A stretch of DNA of 27,073 bases from an uncultured Eubacteriales bacterium (GTDB lineage Bacteria; Bacillota; Clostridia; Christensenellales; Aristaeellaceae). The stretch covers positions 1 through 27,073 of the forward strand of contig URUF01000029.1 of the NCBI GenBank assembly GCA_900550955.1, given 5' to 3'. The notes beneath the pieces are model-generated. The model had not been told where the DNA came from. It made no database searches and worked only from the letters and a program-made list of their open reading frames with translations. Shown piece after piece: positions 21,311 to 27,073 of the stretch. Both the position numbers and the translations under genes were made by a program. The stretch's first letter is position 1; each line of letters opens with the position of its first letter.

Positions 21311-22195
21311 TTATGGAGCCGTGGGCTCCTGGGCGGCCTTGCTTTCGCGAGGTACGGTTACGGTAAAGGCGGTTTCCGCGCCGGGGGCCAGGGCGATGGT
21401 CCCGCCAAATTCCTTCAGCGTGCCGCGCACGATGCTTAGCCCCATGCCGTGCCCCTCACCCTTGGTGGATACGCCCGGCTCAAAAATGCGCTCGCGCATT
21501 TCTTCGGGAATCGCCGCGCCGTTGTTGCGGATGGTAAAGGAGTAGCCGCGCAAATCCTCGCTCACGCTTAGGGAGATGCGCGCGTCCGGCGTGCCCCCGG
21601 CCGCGTCCATGGCGTTGTCCATAAGGTTGCCGATGATGCAGCACAATTCCCACGGCGGCACGCTTAGGCCCTCCAGCGTTGAGCGGATATCCATATCCAG
21701 GGCGATGCCCCGGTCCTTGCAGGCGGCGCTTTTGACCTGCAAAAGGGCGTTGAAGGCTGTCATTTTGGTGCGCAGCACCGTGGAAACGGAGCGGATTTCG
21801 TTATAAACGCGTTCCAGATAGGCCGTGGCCTCGCCGTACTCCTGCATTTCCAGCAGGCTGTACACCACCTGGATGTGGTTTAGAAAATCGTGCCGTTGGG
21901 CGCGCAGCTTCAGGTTGAGGGCGTCCATCTGGTTGTTGGTGAGGCGCAGCTCCTCAATGACGCGCTCGCGGCGGCGGGTTTGCAGCGCGTCGGCAATATC
22001 GATGCTGGCGCCCCAGGCCGCCATAATAGCGCCCAGCGTTACAATAAAGATGAGCGACGGGTTGCCCCGCTCGGAGGAAAACAATAGGATATAGGCCACA
22101 AAGGCAAACAGCACCGCAATTTGGATGGCGTTTACCACAATGGCGTACGTGGTGGCCTTGCTTACGTCGGGCCTTCGCTGCGGCTTATGCTTCAT
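21311..22195 (-). CDS. Orphan sensor histidine kinase (Spo0B/CitA-type His box)
   Basis: The 294-residue kinase has two membrane segments (about 17-40 and 47-65), a coiled linker, the phosphoacceptor region RAQRHDFLNHIQVVYSLLEM (His102), and a HATPase_c domain with N-box GNLMDNAMDA (189-198) and G-box GHGMGLSIV (249-257). The RHDFLNH type of His box is shared by Spo0B, CitA/DcuS and AgrC-like kinases. There is no extracellular sensor domain, so the signal is probably in the membrane or cytosol. No response regulator is encoded nearby. ATG 22195 (GGAG six bases upstream) overlaps the rarA stop by 11 bases; a longer frame to 22282 lies inside rarA and is unlikely. Translation is probably coupled to rarA. 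Confidence 0.85.
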   Translation of the reverse strand: MKHKPQRRPDVSKATTYAIVVNAIQIAVLFAFVAYILLFSSERGNPSLIFIVTLGAIMAAWGASIDIADALQTRRRERVIEELRLTNNQMDALNLKLRAQRHDFLNHIQVVYSLLEMQEYGEATAYLERVYNEIRSVSTVLRTKMTAFNALLQVKSAACKDRGIALDMDIRSTLEGLSVPPWELCCIIGNLMDNAMDAAGGTPDARISLSVSEDLRGYSFTIRNNGAAIPEEMRERIFEPGVSTKGEGHGMGLSIVRGTLKEFGGTIALAPGAETAFTVTVPRESKAAQEPTAP

Positions 22196-23531
22196 GCCCG
22201 GCTCCAAATCTGCGCGCGTGGCGCGCCTTAAGCTTGGCCTCGTGCCCCTGATCGGTGGGGTGATAGTACACGGCGTTTTCATACCCTTCGGGCATATAGG
22301 TTTGCTTCACAAAATGGCCGGGATACGCGTGCGGATATTTGTACTGCGGGGTTTTTTGATGGGGCGTTTGATAGCTTTGATCCCTTAGATAGGAAGGCAC
22401 GGCGCTGAAATTGCCCTTTTTGGCGTCGGCCATGGCGGCGTCCAGCGCTTCTACCACGCTGTTGCTTTTTTCCGCCAGGCTTACGGCAATAATGGCCTGC
22501 GCAATGGGGATGCGCGCCTCCGGCATGCCCACGAATTCAAGGGCCTTCACCGCCGCGTGCGCCTGCAGCATGGCCGTGGGGTCGGCCAGGCCCACGTCCT
22601 CGCTGGCATGCACCACAATGCGCCTGACGATCAGCTTGGGATCCACCCCGGCGTACAGCAGGCGGCTGAACCACAGAAGCGCCGCGTCCGGGTCGCTGCC
22701 GCGCATGCTTTTGATAAAGGCGGAAAGCATGTCGTAATACAAATCCTCATCCAGCTTAAGAATGGGCTTTTGCACGCTTTCCTGCGCCGCTTCCAGGGTA
22801 ATCAGGCGCACGGTTTCGCCCGTTTCGGGGTCGGCGGCCCCGGCGGTGGTAAGGTAGGCCAGCTCCAGCGCGCCAAGGGCGGTGCGCACGTCGCCCCCGG
22901 CCACCTGCGCGATGTAGGCGAGCGCGCCGTCCTCCACGCGCACGTTTTCGCGGCCATAGCCGCGCTCCGTGTCGCTGAGGGCGTTTTCAAGCGCGCGCTG
23001 CACATCCCCGGCGCACAGCGGCTCAAACTGGAACACCCGGCACCGGCTTACAATGGCGGGCGTCATGCTGGCCATGGGGTTTTCCGTGGTGGAGCCGATA
23101 AAGCGGATGAGGCCGCTTTCAATGGCGGGAAGGATGCTGTCGCTTTGCGCCTTGGACCAGCGGTGGCATTCGTCCAAAAGAAGATAGGTGGCGCGCCCGT
23201 AGCGGGTGCGGCGCTCCTGCGCCTCCTTAAGGACCTGGCGCACATCCGCCACGCCGCTGGTAACGGCGTTTAATTTGGCAAAAGCGCTGCCCGTCATATG
23301 CGCGATGATGGAGGCCAGCGTGGTTTTGCCGCAGCCCGGCGGCCCCCAAAAGATGCTGCTTTGCAGCCTGTCGGCCTCAATGGCGCGGCGAAGAAGCCGC
23401 CCCTGGCCCAGAAGGTGCGTTTGCCCGATGAATTCCTCCAGCGTGCGGGGGCGCATGCGCTCGGCAAGGGGAGGCAGGGCGGCGGAATCCGAAAGGCTGC
23501 TAAACAGGGTTTGCTGCTCAAAATCGTTCAT
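22185..23531 (-). CDS. rarA: Replication-associated recombination protein A (MgsA family AAA+ ATPase)
   Basis: The 448-residue protein acts at stalled replication forks. It has the RuvB/clamp-loader-like AAA+ core: Walker A GPPGCGKT (63-70), Walker B LLLDECHRW (117-125), and sensor 1 STTENP (147-152), followed by the C-terminal tetramerisation domain (SFIKS-like AFIKSMRGSDPDAALLWFSRLL and the YKYPH-type PQYKYPHAYPGHFVKQ end). The Walker B neighbourhood reads DECHRWSKAQ where DEIHRFNKAQ is usual, a mild variation. The Shine-Dalgarno site is weak. It has its own promoter and leads the operon with kinase, flippase and glycosyltransferase. Confidence 0.96.
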   Translation of the reverse strand: MNDFEQQTLFSSLSDSAALPPLAERMRPRTLEEFIGQTHLLGQGRLLRRAIEADRLQSSIFWGPPGCGKTTLASIIAHMTGSAFAKLNAVTSGVADVRQVLKEAQERRTRYGRATYLLLDECHRWSKAQSDSILPAIESGLIRFIGSTTENPMASMTPAIVSRCRVFQFEPLCAGDVQRALENALSDTERGYGRENVRVEDGALAYIAQVAGGDVRTALGALELAYLTTAGAADPETGETVRLITLEAAQESVQKPILKLDEDLYYDMLSAFIKSMRGSDPDAALLWFSRLLYAGVDPKLIVRRIVVHASEDVGLADPTAMLQAHAAVKALEFVGMPEARIPIAQAIIAVSLAEKSNSVVEALDAAMADAKKGNFSAVPSYLRDQSYQTPHQKTPQYKYPHAYPGHFVKQTYMPEGYENAVYYHPTDQGHEAKLKARHARRFGAGHEA

Positions 23532-23580
23532 GCGGTACCTGACTGGCGGGCAAAGCCCCGCCGAAAAAACATTTTTGGGG

Positions 23581-23603
23581 AAAAAGAGGGGAGAAAACCC
23601 TCT
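23581..23603 (-). terminator. Possible attenuator hairpin in the rarA leader
   Basis: On the minus strand AGAGGG and CCCTCT flank a seven-base loop and are followed by TTTTT, right at the start of the predicted rarA transcript. The stem is only 6 bp, so it would be a weak terminator or pause site. Confidence 0.35.
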
Positions 23604-23605
23604 CC

Positions 23606-23634
23606 ACTATACACTTTTTCCCGTGAAAATTCAA
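23606..23634 (-). promoter_or_regulatory. Promoter of the rarA operon
   Basis: On the minus strand TTGAAT (23634-23629) and TATAGT (23611-23606) are 17 bases apart, giving a leader of about 70 bases before the rarA ATG. Confidence 0.75.
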
Positions 23635-23707
23635 TGGCGGGGGAAATTCCCATGGGTTAGAACAAAAGGAGGTGAAGAAAACCGCCGCCCTGAAATTTGG
23701 AAAGCCG

Positions 23708-23736
23708 TTGTGAAACGCTCCCAAATCCGGTATAAT
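23708..23736 (+). promoter_or_regulatory. Promoter of the CmpB-family gene
   Basis: TTGTGA (23708-23713) and a perfect TATAAT (23731-23736) are separated by 17 bases, about 35 bases before the start codon. It is divergent from the rarA promoter. Confidence 0.8.
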
Positions 23737-23770
23737 GGCAGCGCTACCCTTTACCAAAGGAGGCGGCGCC

Positions 23771-24574
23771 ATGCGCGTAACCGTGGAATACTACATCCTG
23801 CTGTTCTTTATCAGCTCTATGCTGGGCTGGCTGATGGAGGTTTTATGCAAGCTGGTTCAGTTTGGCCGGTTCATCAACCGGGGGTTCCTCATCGGGCCGT
23901 ATTGCCCTATTTACGGCTTTGGCGCGGTACTGGTTACGGCGCTGCTGTCGCGCTTTTCCGCCTATCCCGCGGCGGTGTTTGTGCTGGCGATGGCCGTGTG
24001 CGGCACGCTGGAATACCTGACCAGCTATTTTATGGAAAAGCTGTTCCATGCCCGCTGGTGGGATTACAGCCATAAGCCCTTCAATATCAACGGCCGCGTG
24101 TGCGCCGGCACGCTTATTCCCTTTGGGCTTTTGGGCCTTGGTATGATCTATGGGGCCAAGCCCTTCTTGTTCGGCCTGTTCAGCGGGCTTTCGGCCCGGG
24201 CTGTGGACGCGCTGTGCGTGGGCCTGTGCCTGCTTTTGGCGGCCGATACCGTGGTTTCGGCCACGGTGCTTAGCAAAATTCGCAAAACGGCCGACCTTTC
24301 CGGCGAGGACGATACCGAGGCCATTACCAAAAGCGTGCGCGAGGCGCTGGCCCGCCAGGGCGCGCTGGTGCGCCGCGCATTGGCGGCCTTCCCCTCGGCC
24401 AGGCTGTACAGCGGCAGGCTGCTTAACGAGCTCAAGGCAAAGCGCGCCCAGCTCAGGGCCGATCTCAAGCGCAGGGAGCTGGCCTTCCGCAGGGAGGCCG
24501 AGGCCCGCGAGCAGGCCGTGCGCAAGGAGCTTAGCGACCTGCGCCGCCAGCGCCGCAGCCGCAAAAAGGGCTGA
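23771..24574 (+). CDS. CmpB-family membrane protein (putative ABC transporter permease)
   Basis: The 267-residue protein belongs to the family annotated as ABC_trans_CmpB, common in Clostridia. Recognisable segments are the N-terminal membrane helix with SSMLGWLMEV, GPYCPIYGFGA (about 42-52), and LEYLTSYFMEKLFHARWWDY followed by the NGRVC motif. About six membrane segments cover residues 5-170. A long charged helical tail rich in Arg/Glu/Lys (about 185-267) is probably cytosolic coiled coil. No ATPase gene is adjacent, so a transport role is not supported by context and the true function is unknown. ATG 23771 has an AAAGGAGG site upstream. It is a single-gene unit ended by a strong terminator. 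Confidence 0.8.
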   Translation: MRVTVEYYILLFFISSMLGWLMEVLCKLVQFGRFINRGFLIGPYCPIYGFGAVLVTALLSRFSAYPAAVFVLAMAVCGTLEYLTSYFMEKLFHARWWDYSHKPFNINGRVCAGTLIPFGLLGLGMIYGAKPFLFGLFSGLSARAVDALCVGLCLLLAADTVVSATVLSKIRKTADLSGEDDTEAITKSVREALARQGALVRRALAAFPSARLYSGRLLNELKAKRAQLRADLKRRELAFRREAEAREQAVRKELSDLRRQRRSRKKG

Positions 24575-24600
24575 GCCGCCCCTTCACGCCATTGTATTCG

Positions 24601-24632
24601 GGATGTTTTTCTTTGGAAAAACATCCTTTTTT
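24601..24632 (+). terminator. Intrinsic terminator after the CmpB-family gene
   Basis: GGATGTTTTTC pairs perfectly with GAAAAACATCC around a four-base loop and is followed by six T residues. It lies 27 bases after the stop codon. Confidence 0.95.
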
Positions 24633-24634
24633 GC

Positions 24635-24665
24635 TTGCATTTCGGGCGCTGCGCGTGCATAATAT
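24635..24665 (+). promoter_or_regulatory. Tentative promoter of serC-serA
   Basis: TAATAT (24660-24665) could be a -10, with TTGCAT (24635-24640) as a -35 at a wide 19-base spacing. The leader of roughly 85-90 bases to ATG contains a small hairpin GGGCAA-aaa-TTGtCCC (about 24694-24710). I see no T-box or known riboswitch. Confidence 0.35.
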
Positions 24666-24758
24666 AGCCAAGTGGTCAAAAAATCGCCGATAGGGCAAAA
24701 ATTGTCCCACTAAAGGAAGGCCCCAGGGAAAACGGCGTATCACAAGGAGGAATGCTTT

Positions 24759-25835
24759 ATGGAGGAACGCGTATACAATTTTTCAGCCGGCCCCGGCGCG
24801 ATAGCGGAAAGCGTGCTCAAAAAGGCGCAGAAGGAGCTTGTATGCTACCCCGGCCGCGGCATGAGCGTTATGGAAATGAGCCACCGCAGCGCCATGTATG
24901 TGGAAATTTTCACCCAGGCCAAGGCGCTTTTCAAAGCCCTGATGAACGTGCCGGACAAGTATGAGATCCTGTTTTTGCAGGGCGGCGCGACGCTGCAATT
25001 TTCCGCCGTGCCCCTTAACCTGATGAAAACCGGCAGGGCGGACTACGCCGATACCGGCAACTTTGCCCATCTGGCGGCGGAGGAAGCCAAAAAGTACGGC
25101 GAGGTGCGCATCGCCGCCACATCGCGCGAGGACGGCTACGCCTACGTTCCCAAAACCTTTGATTGGAGGCGCGACGCGGATTACGCCTATATCACTACCA
25201 ACAACACCATCTACGGCACGCGCTATACCTCCATTCCCGATACGGGAGCCGTGCCCCTTGTGGCGGATATGAGCTCCAACATCCTTTCCGAGCCCATGGA
25301 CGTGAGCCGGTTTGGCGTGATTTTTGCGGGCGCGCAGAAGAACATCGGCCCCGCAGGGCTGTGCATTGTAACCGTCCGCAAGGATTTGCTGGGCCACGAG
25401 GCCGACGCGTGCCCCAAGCTGCTGAACTGGGCCCTGGAGGCAAAGAACGACAGTATGCTCAACACCCCCAACACCTACGGCATCTATATGGCGAAGCTGG
25501 GCTTTGAATGGCTGCGCGATTTGGGCGGCGTGCCCGCCATTTACGAGCAGAACCGCTACAAGGCGGGCCTATTGTACGATTATCTGGACGAAAGCCGCCT
25601 TTTTACGCCCACCGCGAACAAGGCCGACCGCTCCCTCATGAACGTGACCTTTGTAACCGGCGATGCGGACAAGGACGCGGCCTTTGTAAAATACGCCGCG
25701 GCCAACGGCCTGGTGAACCTGAAGGGGCACCGCAGCGTGGGCGGCATGCGCGCCAGCATTTACAACGCCATGCCCGTGGAGGGCGTGAAGAAGCTGATCG
25801 CCGTGATGCAGGCCTTTGAAAAGGAGAATGCCTGA
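24759..25835 (+). CDS. serC: Phosphoserine aminotransferase
   Basis: The 358-residue PLP enzyme converts 3-phosphohydroxypyruvate and glutamate to phosphoserine in serine synthesis. Signatures are the opening YNFSAGPGA (6-14), MSHRS (40-44), QGGATLQF (74-81), and the PLP-binding Lys194 in GAQKNIGPAG (191-200). Length and motifs are complete. AAGGAGG (24744-24750) precedes ATG by 8 bases. The stop codon overlaps the serA start as TGATG, so the two enzymes of consecutive steps are made together. Confidence 0.97.
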   Translation: MEERVYNFSAGPGAIAESVLKKAQKELVCYPGRGMSVMEMSHRSAMYVEIFTQAKALFKALMNVPDKYEILFLQGGATLQFSAVPLNLMKTGRADYADTGNFAHLAAEEAKKYGEVRIAATSREDGYAYVPKTFDWRRDADYAYITTNNTIYGTRYTSIPDTGAVPLVADMSSNILSEPMDVSRFGVIFAGAQKNIGPAGLCIVTVRKDLLGHEADACPKLLNWALEAKNDSMLNTPNTYGIYMAKLGFEWLRDLGGVPAIYEQNRYKAGLLYDYLDESRLFTPTANKADRSLMNVTFVTGDADKDAAFVKYAAANGLVNLKGHRSVGGMRASIYNAMPVEGVKKLIAVMQAFEKENA

Positions 25836-27001
25836 TGTATAAGATTCAAACGCTTAACGCCATTTCGGATGTTATTCACCAGCACCTTTCGGCGGACAAA
25901 TACCTCATCGCCAGGGAGGAGCCCATCCCGGACGGCGTTTTGGTGCGCTCCCAGAGCATGCACGACATGGATTTGCCCGAAAGCCTGCTGGCCATCGCGC
26001 GCGCGGGCGCAGGCACCAACAACATTCCCATTGACGAATGCACCAGGCGCGGCATTGTGGTGTTCAACACGCCGGGCGCGAACGCCAACGCCGTGGCCGA
26101 GCTGGTAATCTGCGGCCTGATGCTGGGAAGCCGCAACGTGGTTGGCGGAATTGACTGGGCGCGCGGCCTGATGGGCCAGGGCGACGAGGTTCCCAAGCTG
26201 GTGGAAAAGGGCAAGGCGCAGTTTGCCGGGCCCGAGGCGCGCGGAAAAACCCTTGGCGTGATTGGCCTTGGCGCGATTGGCGCGATTGTGGCCAACGCCG
26301 CCGTGCAGGGCCTTGGCATGAACGTGATCGGTTACGACCCCTTCATCAGCGTGGAAAGCGCGTGGTCGCTAAGCCGCTCCGTGCACCGCAGCACCGCCGT
26401 GGACGAAATATTTGAAAAGGCCGATTATATCACCCTGCACGTGCCCCTCAAAGACGGAACCCGCGGCATGATTAACGACGCCGCCATCGCCAAAATGAAG
26501 GACGGCGTGCGCCTGCTCAACTTTAGCCGCGCGGAGCTTTGCGACGCGCCCGCCCTGGCGGCCGCGCTGGAAAGCAGCAAGGTTGCCAGCTATATCACCG
26601 ACTTTCCCACCGAGGCGGCGCTCGGCATGAAAAACGCCGTCGCCATCCCGCACCTGGGCGCGTCCACGCCCGAAAGCGAGGAAAACTGCGCGGCCATGGC
26701 CGCCTGCGAGCTACGCGACTATTTGGAATTTGGGCAGATTCGCAACTCGGTGAACATGCCCGAGATCCTTTTGGGCCACAGCGAGGGCGTGCGCGTGCTC
26801 ATCATCCACGACAACGAGCCCGGCATGGTATCCGCCATTTCCGCAGCCATTGGCGCGCGCAAAATCAACATCAACAACATGATCAACAAAAGCCGCAAGG
26901 ATGTGGCCGTGACCGTGCTGGAGCTGGACCGCCTACCCGACGCCATGCTACAAACCCAGCTAATGGCCCTTCCCGGCGTTATCCGCGTGCGCATCTTCTA
27001 G
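25835..27001 (+). CDS. serA: D-3-phosphoglycerate dehydrogenase with ACT domain
   Basis: The 388-residue enzyme oxidises 3-phosphoglycerate with NAD, the first step of serine synthesis. The NAD-binding loop GLGAIG is at 144-149. Catalytic residues line up as Arg232 (FSRAELCD), Glu260 (FPTEAA) and His273 (PHLGAST). The C-terminal ACT domain (about 319-388) suggests serine or other amino-acid feedback. The intervening ASB domain of the longest forms is missing, so this is the short ACT-type enzyme common in Clostridia. It overlaps serC by one base and is followed directly by a family A element; no intrinsic terminator is seen within the window. Confidence 0.96.
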   Translation: MYKIQTLNAISDVIHQHLSADKYLIAREEPIPDGVLVRSQSMHDMDLPESLLAIARAGAGTNNIPIDECTRRGIVVFNTPGANANAVAELVICGLMLGSRNVVGGIDWARGLMGQGDEVPKLVEKGKAQFAGPEARGKTLGVIGLGAIGAIVANAAVQGLGMNVIGYDPFISVESAWSLSRSVHRSTAVDEIFEKADYITLHVPLKDGTRGMINDAAIAKMKDGVRLLNFSRAELCDAPALAAALESSKVASYITDFPTEAALGMKNAVAIPHLGASTPESEENCAAMAACELRDYLEFGQIRNSVNMPEILLGHSEGVRVLIIHDNEPGMVSAISAAIGARKININNMINKSRKDVAVTVLELDRLPDAMLQTQLMALPGVIRVRIF

Positions 27002-27018
27002 CAGGGGCTGCGGCCTAC

Positions 27019-27073
27019 GGCCGTCGAAAAAGCTCGCCTGCGGCGATCTTTTCCGCCGAGGATTGCGCCGTTC
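27019..27073 (+). repeat. Family A intergenic element, head fragment (copy A3)
   Basis: The first 41 bases are identical to 9821-9861, and the similarity continues with minor changes to the window edge. It starts 17 bases after the serA stop codon and is cut by the end of the window. Confidence 0.8.

Noticed and set aside
21196..22282. Longer kinase start at 22282
   Set aside because: It would overlap rarA by about 100 bases with a Pro/Arg-rich, non-family N-terminus; ATG 22195 has GGAG upstream.
24666..24743. serC leader considered as a T-box or serine-responsive riboswitch
   Set aside because: No T-box sequence, no specifier loop and only one small hairpin; the leader is too short for the known classes.

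Overview
This is a GC-rich (roughly 60% by eye) bacterial chromosome segment. The gene set points to a Gram-positive member of the Clostridia (Bacillota): WhiA with an adjacent HPr-like protein, a rimO-pgsA-cinA-recA block, a YmaF-type protein, a CmpB-family membrane protein, a PPi-type phosphofructokinase, secreted L,D-transpeptidases, and serC-serA with a short ACT-type SerA. A finer placement (for example Christensenellales or Oscillospirales) is a guess. No plasmid, phage or transposase genes are visible. The one foreign-looking patch is an AT-rich acetyltransferase island at about 13.97-14.75 kb.

Layout. 0.1-2.4 kb: a phosphofructokinase (minus) divergent from a tocopherol-cyclase-like protein (plus). 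2.7-2.84 kb: tRNA-Ser(CGA) with its terminator. 3.0-8.05 kb: a minus-strand run read as XRE-cupin regulator, acyl-CoA synthetase, then two paralogous secreted L,D-transpeptidases with Cys/His modules, behind a good promoter that overlaps a palindromic operator candidate. 8.26-9.75 kb: a GT-C type membrane glycosyltransferase. 10.0-13.6 kb: rimO, pgsA, cinA, recA as one minus-strand unit. 13.97-14.67 kb: the AT-rich GNAT island. 14.8-15.45 kb: a Cys/His-rich YmaF protein with an internal 132-bp duplication. 15.8-18.6 kb: dnaN, a non-coding stretch with the signature of a replication origin, a Crh-like HPr and whiA. 18.7-23.6 kb: rarA, an orphan sensor kinase, a polysaccharide flippase and a glycosyltransferase, closely packed on the minus strand. 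23.7-27.0 kb: plus-strand CmpB protein with terminator, then serC-serA.

The most notable signal is 16.95-17.35 kb, directly upstream of dnaN. Two abutting DnaA-box-like nonamers are followed by a GC clamp, five exact TAG/CTA triplets (DnaA-trios) and AT-rich DNA, in the same order as the Bacillus subtilis unwinding region. Here dnaA is absent and the other flank is crh-whiA, so this looks like an oriC that kept dnaN but lost dnaA as a neighbour.

Two families of small intergenic elements recur just after stop codons. Family A is found after pfp, ldt1, recA and serA. Family B is found after the GT-C gene and after dnaN, with a third copy between dnaN and ymaF. Family B stems show compensatory base changes between copies, which suggests a selected structure. 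All functional statements come from reading motifs and context; nothing was searched against a database.
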